From a bacterium (lineage in GTDB: Bacteria > Oederibacteriota > PGYV01 > DSBP01): DNA of 10,312 nucleotides. Positions 4,678 through 10,312 of this stretch are shown here, piece after piece. Location: assembly GCA_011049465.1 (NCBI GenBank), contig DSBP01000307.1:1-10312 (forward strand), in the 5' to 3' direction. The translations under genes were made by a program, and so were the position numbers. The notes under the pieces are model-generated. The model saw nothing but the letters and a program-made list of their open reading frames with translations, did no database searches and was not told the origin of the DNA. The first letter of the stretch is position 1. Each line of letters begins with the position of its first letter.

Positions 4678-6681
4678 ATGAGCGGAACAATTGAACAGCT
4701 TGCGATAAATACAATAAGAGCGCTTTCGATTGATATGGTGGAGAGGGCAAAATCCGGGCATCCGGGAATGCCGCTCGGCGCCGCGCCCATGGCATATACG
4801 CTCTGGGCAAAATTTTTAAAGCATAACCCCAAAAACTCCAAATGGCACAACCGCGACAGGTTTGTCCTCTCCGCGGGCCATGGCAGCGCGCTGCTTTACT
4901 CCCTACTTCATTTATTCGGCTATGAGGTATCAATGGATGGGCTGAAAAAGTTCAGGCAGTTTGGCTCTGTCACGCCGGGCCATCCTGAATACGGCCTGAC
5001 GCCGGGAGTTGAGGCCACAACGGGCCCGCTTGGACAGGGCTTTGCGATGGGCGTGGGAATGGCAATAGCCGAAAAAACGCTGGCTGATTGTTTTAACAGA
5101 AAGGGGTGTAAAATAATAGGGCATCATACTTACGGTATTGTTTCTGACGGAGATTTGATGGAAGGAATTTCCTCGGAAGCGGCATCGCTCGCGGCTACTC
5201 TTAAGCTGGGTAAATTAATATACCTTTACGATGACAATGAGGTATCTATTGAAGGAGGAACAGGGCTTGCGTTCACGGAAAATGTGCGGTGCAGATTTGA
5301 GGCGTACGGATGGCACACGCGGCAGGTTTCTGACGGAAATGACATATACGCGATTGAAGCAGCCATAAGGGAAGCGAAAGAAAAAAAGGATATGCCGTCG
5401 CTTATTATAGTCAGCACAAAGATAGGATACGGCTCGCCCAAGCAAGGCACAGCCGCGGTTCACGGCGAGCCGCTCGGGCCGGAGGGTGTGAAAACAACAA
5501 AGGAATTCTTTAACCTGCCGACTGACAGGGAATTTCATGTGCCGGATGAGGTCAGGGCCCATTTTTCGGCTCTCGCGGAGGGGGGAGAAAAAGAGGAGAG
5601 AAAATGGGGGGAGGAAGTCAGGGCATACATCAGGGATTACCCGCAGGAGGCGGAGCTTCTTGATAAGTATTTAAGCGGCAACATAAACAAGGAACTGCTT
5701 AAAAACCTTGAGTTTTTTGACGCGGGGCAGAGTATTGCGACCCGGGCCGCTTCCGGAAAAACCATGAACCTGATAGAAAAGTATTTTTCCGAGTTTATTG
5801 GAGGTTCGGCTGACCTGGCCCCTTCCACAAAGACAGCGCTTCAAGGATACGGTTCGTTCGGAATATCAGGGCTCTGCTCGCGAAACATTCACTTCGGCGT
5901 CCGCGAGCATGCCATGGGAGCCATTACAAACGGCATGGCTCTTCACGGAGGGCTTATACCTTATTGCGCGACATTTCTTGTTTTTTCGGATTATATGCGG
6001 CCGGCGATACGGCTTGGGGCGCTTATGAAAACCCACTCTATTTTTGTATTCACCCATGATTCCATAGGGCTGGGTGAGGACGGGCCCACGCACCAGCCCG
6101 TCGAGCACCTGTCGTCATTGCGGCTCATACCCGGCCTTACTGTGATAAGGCCGGCAGACGCCAATGAAACAACGGCTGCATGGTATTACGCAATAGTAAA
6201 TAAAAGGCCTGTAGTCCTGGTTTTTACGAGGCAGGATGTGCCCGTGCTTGACAGGGAAAAATACGGGATTTTTGAGGGAGTTCTTAAGGGGGCGTATGTT
6301 CTTGAGGGGGAAGGAGAGAGGCCCGATATAATGCTTATAGCCACCGGTTCAGAGGTTCACATCGCGCTTGACGCGGCGTCTAAGCTGAAAGAAAAGGGGA
6401 TAAAACCGAGGGTTGTATCCATGCCGTCGGTGGAAATTTTTGAGGCACAGGACAGGGAATACAGGGAGAGCGTCCTGCCTGCCGGTGTTAAAAAGCGTGT
6501 TATAATAGAGGCTGCTGCCACGGGTTTCTGGCACAAATATGCCGGGGATTGCGGCGCTGTAATCGGAATCGACAGGTTTGGCGCGTCAGCGCCGGGAAAG
6601 ACAGTTATGGAAAAATACGGTTTCACGGCCGATAATATTGTTAATAAGTGCATTGAACTGCTGGCTGATAAAACGGGATGA
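4678..6681 (+). CDS. tkt: Transketolase
   Basis: This 667-residue, full-length thiamine diphosphate enzyme of the non-oxidative pentose phosphate pathway moves two-carbon units between ketoses and aldoses. Domain order is standard: TPP domain (about 1-320), pyrimidine domain (about 352-525) and C-terminal domain (about 540-667). Key residues are visible: H28 in SGHPG, H68 in GHGS, H102 in TPGHPE, the TPP/Mg motif S156-D-G-D-L-M-E-G with D185-D-N187, H262, the proton-relay E410 in GVREHAMG, and D468-GPTHQPVEHL with H472. The ATG at 4678 begins the expected MSGTIEQLAINTIRALS helix; no better start exists upstream. There is no clear ribosome site, and a possible leaderless promoter lies just before it. 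Fifteen bases separate it from gnd, so it probably heads the four-gene pentose phosphate operon. It was told apart from DXP synthase by the GHPEYGLTPGVE and GPTHQP motifs and length. Confidence 0.96.
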   Translation: MSGTIEQLAINTIRALSIDMVERAKSGHPGMPLGAAPMAYTLWAKFLKHNPKNSKWHNRDRFVLSAGHGSALLYSLLHLFGYEVSMDGLKKFRQFGSVTPGHPEYGLTPGVEATTGPLGQGFAMGVGMAIAEKTLADCFNRKGCKIIGHHTYGIVSDGDLMEGISSEAASLAATLKLGKLIYLYDDNEVSIEGGTGLAFTENVRCRFEAYGWHTRQVSDGNDIYAIEAAIREAKEKKDMPSLIIVSTKIGYGSPKQGTAAVHGEPLGPEGVKTTKEFFNLPTDREFHVPDEVRAHFSALAEGGEKEERKWGEEVRAYIRDYPQEAELLDKYLSGNINKELLKNLEFFDAGQSIATRAASGKTMNLIEKYFSEFIGGSADLAPSTKTALQGYGSFGISGLCSRNIHFGVREHAMGAITNGMALHGGLIPYCATFLVFSDYMRPAIRLGALMKTHSIFVFTHDSIGLGEDGPTHQPVEHLSSLRLIPGLTVIRPADANETTAAWYYAIVNKRPVVLVFTRQDVPVLDREKYGIFEGVLKGAYVLEGEGERPDIMLIATGSEVHIALDAASKLKEKGIKPRVVSMPSVEIFEAQDREYRESVLPAGVKKRVIIEAAATGFWHKYAGDCGAVIGIDRFGASAPGKTVMEKYGFTADNIVNKCIELLADKTG

Positions 6682-6696
6682 TATGAGGAGGAAAAC

Positions 6697-7701
6697 ATGA
6701 AGCTTGGAATGGTAGGCCTCGGCAGGATGGGTTTGAATATGACAAGAAGGCTGCTCAGGAACGGGCACAGGGTGGTTGTCTTCAATAAGTCAAAGGATAG
6801 GGTAAAAGAGGCGGTAAAGAGCGGCGCTGTGGCCGCGTCAAGCTTAAGGGACCTTGTAAAAAAGCTTTCCCGGCCCCGCGTTGTATGGTTTATGCTGCCT
6901 GCGGGCACTGTGACCGATGACTGCATAGAAAAGCTGGTTTATGTCATGTCAAAGGGAGACATAATAGTGGAGGGCGGAAACAGTTATTATAAGGACGATA
7001 TCAGGCGCGCGGCTGAACTGAAAAAAGAGGGGATTCATTACATTGACGCGGGCGTCTCAGGCGGGGTTTGGGGCTTAAAGAACGGCTATTGTATTATGGC
7101 GGGCGGGGAAAAAAAGGTATTCAAACAGATTGAGCCGGCAGTAAAAACACTGGCTCCGAAAAACGGATACCTTTATTGCGGGGCAACAGGCGCCGGCCAT
7201 TTTGTGAAGATGATTCACAACGCCATAGAGTACGCGATGATGGAGTCATATGCGGAAGGTTTTCAGATATTGAAGGCGTCAAAATACGGAAGCGGCCTCA
7301 GCCTTGAAAACGTGGCATCCATGTGGAACAACGGGAGCGTAATACGCTCCTGGCTGCTTGAGCTGTTAATCGAATCTTTCAGGGAGGATCCTGAACTGAA
7401 AAAGATTCAGGGATATGTGGAGGATTCGGGAGAGGCGCGTTTTACGGTCAAAGAGGCGGTTGACAGCGGCGTCGCGGCCGATGTGATAGCGGCTTCGCTT
7501 TTTAAGAGGTTCAATTCAAGGCAGGAGGATGTATTCGCGAACAGGGTGCTCGCTGCCCTGAGAAATAAATTCGGCGGGCACGCTGTGGCAAGGGCGGGTG
7601 CAAAGGCGCGTGTAAAAGGAGTGTCAGCCGGCTCTGTTACGCACGCCGCTCCTGACAAAAAAAGAAAGGCAGGACGGCCAAATGGCTGTAATATCGAATG
7701 A
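6697..7701 (+). CDS. gnd: 6-phosphogluconate dehydrogenase, decarboxylating (short form)
   Basis: This 334-residue enzyme oxidises and decarboxylates 6-phosphogluconate to ribulose 5-phosphate. It belongs to the short form (about 300 residues, GndA/YqeC type) rather than the 470-residue enzyme. Rossmann loop GLGRMG is at 7-12; EGGNSYY at 92-98, V-S-G-G (120-123) and GHFVKMIHN (167-175, with K171 and N175) form the substrate and catalytic site. The residues after the second strand, FNKSK (29-33), lack the acidic residue expected of a strict NAD enzyme, so NADP use is possible although many short forms prefer NAD. Roughly the last 40 residues (after FGGH) are a basic Ala/Lys/Gly-rich tail not needed for the fold. 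The start has GAGGAGG at 6685-6691. The tail overlaps zwf by 20 bases, implying coupled translation. Confidence 0.93.
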   Translation: MKLGMVGLGRMGLNMTRRLLRNGHRVVVFNKSKDRVKEAVKSGAVAASSLRDLVKKLSRPRVVWFMLPAGTVTDDCIEKLVYVMSKGDIIVEGGNSYYKDDIRRAAELKKEGIHYIDAGVSGGVWGLKNGYCIMAGGEKKVFKQIEPAVKTLAPKNGYLYCGATGAGHFVKMIHNAIEYAMMESYAEGFQILKASKYGSGLSLENVASMWNNGSVIRSWLLELLIESFREDPELKKIQGYVEDSGEARFTVKEAVDSGVAADVIAASLFKRFNSRQEDVFANRVLAALRNKFGGHAVARAGAKARVKGVSAGSVTHAAPDKKRKAGRPNGCNIE

Positions 7702-9217
7702 TAAGAATACCGGGGAGTGCGAGTTAGCGGGCGCGAAACCGTGCGGGTTTATTATTTTCGGCGCGTCAGGGGACCTGTCACGGAGAAAACTTCTGCCTTC
7801 TTTGTACGGGCTCTTTAAAAAAGGCGCGGCAGGTGAGGGGTTTTATATTATCGGAGCGGCAAGGACCAGGCTGGATGACGCCGGGTTCAGGGCAAGAGCC
7901 GCCGCTGCCGTTAAAAACGTTTTTCCGGAAGAGGGCGAAGAAGAGATAAGGGCGTTTACCGATAAGTGTTATTATACCGTGATTGATTATGAGGACGGCG
8001 CCACTTACGGCCGTCTAAGGGACAAAATAGAGTCGGTTAAAGGAGGGCTGAAAACAGGGGATAATATAATATTCAACCTCGCTGTCCCGCCGCTTCTTTG
8101 CGGTGTTATAACGGAGCGGCTTGGGGAAAGCGGCATGCTTAAAAAAGGCATGGAAGACAACCCCTTTCAGCGGCTGATGATTGAAAAGCCGTTTGGCAGG
8201 GATTTTGAAAGCGCGGTAAGGCTTAACAATACAATACTGAAATATGCAGATGACAGGCAGGTTTACAGGATAGACCACTATCTGGGAAAAAACACCGTTC
8301 AGAACATACTTGTATTCAGGTTTGCCAATATCTTGTTTGAGCCGGTATGGAACCGGGAGAATGTTGACAATGTTCAGATTTCAGTTCTAGAAAAAGAAGG
8401 AATAGGGAACAGGGCGGGGTATTTTGAGCAGGCCGGGCTTATAAGGGATATGCTGCAAAACCATATGCTGCAGCTTCTTGCGCTGACAGCCATGGAAAAA
8501 CCGCTGTCGCTTCAGGCTGACGCGGTCAGGGATGAAAAGGTAAAAATAATACGGTCGTTGCGCAGGTTTTCCGCCGAAACAATGGCCGCGCATATAATAA
8601 GAGGGCAGTACAGGGAAGGAACCATTGACGGAGTGAACGCAAGGGGATACAGGGACGAAGAGGGGGTAAATAAAGGGTCCTGTACGGAGACGTTTTTCGC
8701 GGCCAAGTTTTTTATTGATAATGAGCGGTGGAAAGACACGCCCTTTTATCTGAAGGCGGGCAAGGCGCTGGCAAAGAAAGAGGCAAAAATAACGGTTGTT
8801 TTTAAAGAGGGAAAAGAGTGCCTTTTCTGCGGCAACGGAATGAAGCACCGCGCGAACGTCCTGACTTTCGCCATAAGCCCGGAACAGGGAGTATCACTGA
8901 GGTTTATTGCCAAGGTGCCGGGCTCGAAGATGTGCCTGAGCCCTCTTGATATGAGGTTTAACTACAGCGACTATTACGGAACCGAGGCGGCTGAGGATTA
9001 CGAGACAATCATACTTGACTGCATGAGGGGCGATCAGACGCTCTTTTGGAGAAAGGACGATATAGAGGAGTCATGGAAAATTCTGACACCGGTGCTTAAA
9101 AAGTGGGAGACGTGCGCCGCGGACGAGAAGGAAAAGATGACCTTCTTCTACAGCGCCGGAAAAGAGCCGGCTGCTGCGGAGGAATTCATAAAAAAAGACG
9201 GCAGAGAGTGGCTGTGA
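7682..9217 (+). CDS. zwf: Glucose-6-phosphate 1-dehydrogenase
   Basis: This 511-residue enzyme catalyses the first oxidative step, glucose 6-phosphate to 6-phosphogluconolactone with NAD(P) reduction. The nucleotide site is GASGDLSRRKLLPSLY (27-42), EKPFGRD (168-174) follows, the signature is RIDHYLGKN (196-204) with H199 and K203, and the probable general base is H261 in RDMLQNHMLQLLAL. The signature residue after GK is Asn (N204) where Glu is usual. About 20 residues precede the Rossmann strand, slightly more than average. The ATG at 7682 lies inside the end of gnd with a weak AGGA at 7671-7674, so coupled translation is probable. Length is normal (480-520). R34 and R35 following the GASGDL turn suggest NADP binding. 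The lactonase gene follows after 16 bases, completing the oxidative branch. Confidence 0.96.
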   Translation: MAVISNDKNTGECELAGAKPCGFIIFGASGDLSRRKLLPSLYGLFKKGAAGEGFYIIGAARTRLDDAGFRARAAAAVKNVFPEEGEEEIRAFTDKCYYTVIDYEDGATYGRLRDKIESVKGGLKTGDNIIFNLAVPPLLCGVITERLGESGMLKKGMEDNPFQRLMIEKPFGRDFESAVRLNNTILKYADDRQVYRIDHYLGKNTVQNILVFRFANILFEPVWNRENVDNVQISVLEKEGIGNRAGYFEQAGLIRDMLQNHMLQLLALTAMEKPLSLQADAVRDEKVKIIRSLRRFSAETMAAHIIRGQYREGTIDGVNARGYRDEEGVNKGSCTETFFAAKFFIDNERWKDTPFYLKAGKALAKKEAKITVVFKEGKECLFCGNGMKHRANVLTFAISPEQGVSLRFIAKVPGSKMCLSPLDMRFNYSDYYGTEAAEDYETIILDCMRGDQTLFWRKDDIEESWKILTPVLKKWETCAADEKEKMTFFYSAGKEPAAAEEFIKKDGREWL

Positions 9218-9233
9218 AAAAGAGGAGATTCGG

Positions 9234-9974
9234 GTGGATATAAAGGAGTTTGAAGACAAGGATTTAATGGCAGAGAGGGCTGCCGGCTTTATAGCTGAGA
9301 AAGCCCGATTTGAAATAGCGGAAAGCGGGTTTTTTTCCATGGCGCTGTCAGGGGGTAATTCCCCGCGGGAGATTTACACAAGGCTTGCTGACGAAAACAG
9401 GGGCATTGACTGGAAAAAGGTATATGTGTTCTGGGGCGATGACAGGTATATACCGCATGACAACAGGGAATCAAATTACAACATGGCGTATGAAACGCTG
9501 CTTTCAAAAGTGAAAATTCCGGCTCATAATATTTACAGGATACCGACCGAAGTTACGCCGATTGGGGACGCGGCGGAATTGTACGAGCGTATAATGCGAA
9601 AGTTTTTCGCGTCCATGAAAGCGATTGACGTGGAAAAAAAGATGCCCCGCTTCGGGCTCATTATACTCGGCGTTGGAAGGGACGGCCACACTGCATCGCT
9701 TTTTCCCGGGCACAAGGCGGTTAATGAAAAGGCGAGATGGGTTGTTAATGTAAAGGCTCACGCGAGAACCACTCTGCGGGAGAGGATAACAATAACGCTT
9801 CCGGTAATAAACGCCGCCAAAAATGTTATGTTTGTGGTCTCGGGCGAGGGCAAAGGCGGGATTATAAAGGATATTGCGGGAAGCGGGAGAAAAAAAGAGG
9901 CCTATCCCGCGTCAAAGGTCAATCCTGACAGCGGCAGGTCCGTGTGGTTTATTGACAAGAATGTATATGAGTAG
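9234..9974 (+). CDS. pgl: 6-phosphogluconolactonase (DevB type)
   Basis: This 246-residue cytoplasmic hydrolase opens 6-phosphogluconolactone to 6-phosphogluconate, the step between zwf and gnd. Motifs of the DevB/glucosamine-6-phosphate isomerase-like fold are LSGGNSPREIY (39-48), the signature FWGDDRYIPHDNRESN (66-81) and LGVGRDGHTASLFPG (145-159) with the catalytic-site H152. PASKVNP (225-231) near the end is also typical. The start is GTG at 9234, supported by AGAGGAG (9221-9227) six bases upstream and by alignment of the N-terminus with the family; the next ATG (codon 11-12) would trim the first strand. Sixteen bases separate it from zwf. It is the last gene of the cluster; no clear terminator follows. 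Confusion with NagB is unlikely because of the WGDDR motif and the neighbours. Confidence 0.95.
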   Translation: MDIKEFEDKDLMAERAAGFIAEKARFEIAESGFFSMALSGGNSPREIYTRLADENRGIDWKKVYVFWGDDRYIPHDNRESNYNMAYETLLSKVKIPAHNIYRIPTEVTPIGDAAELYERIMRKFFASMKAIDVEKKMPRFGLIILGVGRDGHTASLFPGHKAVNEKARWVVNVKAHARTTLRERITITLPVINAAKNVMFVVSGEGKGGIIKDIAGSGRKKEAYPASKVNPDSGRSVWFIDKNVYE

Positions 9975-9990
9975 GAATGTATTTAATAAA

Positions 9991-10018
9991 CTGAAAAGTG
10001 AAAACTGAAAACTTAAAG
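9991..10018 (+). repeat. Heptad tandem repeat CTGAAAA-type
   Basis: Four consecutive 7-base units, CTGAAAA, GTGAAAA, CTGAAAA and CTTAAAG, lie 16 bases after the lactonase stop. They share the seven-base period with the tracts at 645-672, 720-733 and 10080-10107. All frames downstream are interrupted or low in coding character. Function is unknown; decayed or replication-slippage repeats are the simplest reading. Confidence 0.6.
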
Positions 10019-10079
10019 TTAAGCCGTACTGGCGGCCTTGTGCCCGTCTAAGCGTCATGTCTTCCGGTATTTGCACTAA

Positions 10080-10107
10080 CTTGCAAATTCCAAATTGTAA
10101 ATTGCCC
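10080..10107 (+). repeat. Heptad tandem repeat CAAATTCCAAATT-type
   Basis: Units CTTGCAA, ATTCCAA, ATTGTAA and ATTGCCC run in register. CAAATTCCAAATT (10084-10096) is the exact reverse complement of 653-665, so the two tracts are inverted copies of one motif flanking the oxidoreductase to lactonase gene block. A related-looking 12-base pair CCGTACTGGCGG (10024-10035) and CCCTACTGGAGG (10105-10116) lies at the same end. Confidence 0.6.
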
Positions 10108-10312
10108 TACTGGAGGTGGGCCGGGGCAGGCAGCGGAGAAATTTCGCCGATTTACATCGGCGGTGAGCCTGTCCAGATGGAGACTCGTGAATATACGCGA
10201 TTAGGCTTGCGCGGGTTTTAGGGCGGATTGAACGCTGATGTGCACGGGTGCTTGGGATGTCGTTGAGCAGGGAACAATACAGACGCGCCCTGAGTTCTCG
10301 ACGAAATTTTCC
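10108..10312 (+). other. GC-rich non-coding segment with nested stems; possible start of a structured RNA
   Basis: The 338 bases after the lactonase (9975-10312) hold no gene I can support. After the repeats, the last 200 bases are GC-rich and fold on paper. Bases 10124-10131 pair with 10167-10174 (eight pairs, one G-U), enclosing a perfect seven-pair hairpin, 10145-10151 with 10156-10162, loop TTAC. Later, CAGGG (10268-10272) can pair with CCCTG (10288-10292), flanked by GTCG/CGAC (10259-10262, 10299-10302). GTGGGCC-x6-GGC from 10116 loosely resembles a group II intron 5' end (GUGYG plus a first small helix), but no domain V is visible. It does not match tmRNA, RNase P, SRP or a tRNA as I know them. 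Class unknown. Confidence 0.3.

Noticed and set aside
6357..6926. Long minus-strand open frame of 189 codons
   Set aside because: It lies antisense to transketolase and gnd, both of which have full family motifs; the composition is a mirror of their codon bias and it has no recognisable domain.
8387..8848. Minus-strand open frame of 153 codons inside zwf
   Set aside because: Shadow of the clearly coding glucose-6-phosphate dehydrogenase; no ribosome site or family motif.
10021..10037. Stem AAGCCG / CGGCCTT after the lactonase as an intrinsic terminator
   Set aside because: The stem is short with a bulge and no U-run follows, so it does not meet terminator criteria.
10057..10221. 54-codon plus-strand open frame starting MSSGICTN
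   Set aside because: It runs through the heptad repeat, has no ribosome site and resembles no family I know; chance openness in GC-rich sequence is more likely.
10228..10253. Short similarity to the 5' part of 16S rRNA (ATTGAACGCTG, then GCACGGGTGCTTG)
   Set aside because: The universally conserved AGAGTTTGAT start and following helices are missing, so this is not a 16S gene; the match is probably chance.
1..10312. CRISPR arrays, tRNA genes, insertion sequences, phage or defence genes
   Set aside because: No regularly spaced direct repeats, cloverleaf, transposase or defence motifs were seen on either strand.

Overview
The window is a compact, entirely plus-strand stretch of bacterial chromosome, roughly half G+C, with strong AGGAGG-type ribosome binding sites and gene spacing of a few bases or overlaps. 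The gene set (rubrerythrin, a ferritin-like protein, a ferredoxin-dependent 2-oxoacid oxidoreductase, a superoxide-reductase-like protein) points to an anaerobe or microaerophile. Intergenic heptad-periodic A/T-rich repeats and divergent metabolic enzymes are compatible with an uncultivated lineage, but I cannot name the phylum from this sequence.

Layout. Positions 1-114 are the end of a rubrerythrin gene, followed after 25 bases by a 168-residue ferritin/Dps-like protein (140-646): an iron and peroxide defence pair. An intergenic stretch of about 100 bases (647-747) holds heptad repeats, a possible promoter and a small palindrome. Then come the overlapping alpha (gamma-alpha fusion) and beta subunits of a 2-oxoacid:ferredoxin oxidoreductase (748-3376). 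Twelve bases later is a 63-residue membrane protein with a His-X13-His pair in one helix (3389-3580), and twelve bases after that an exported protein resembling the iron domain of superoxide reductase (3593-3961). A nitroreductase-family flavoprotein (4036-4620) follows.

The second half is a pentose phosphate cluster: transketolase (4678-6681), short-form 6-phosphogluconate dehydrogenase (6697-7701), glucose-6-phosphate dehydrogenase (7682-9217) and 6-phosphogluconolactonase (9234-9974). All three oxidative-branch steps plus transketolase are present in one probable operon, which may start from a leaderless promoter just before transketolase. The final 338 bases have no convincing gene. They contain two more heptad-repeat tracts and a GC-rich segment with a good nested stem, possibly the start of a structured RNA.

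Functional reading. The pentose phosphate genes supply NAD(P)H and pentoses, the oxidoreductase supplies reduced ferredoxin (or runs in reverse to fix CO2), and the rubrerythrin, ferritin, superoxide-reductase-like protein and nitroreductase are plausible consumers of that reducing power in oxidative-stress defence. The part most likely to be undescribed is the pair 3389-3961: a minimal two-helix putative haem protein coupled to an exported superoxide-reductase-like protein whose active site differs from the classical one.
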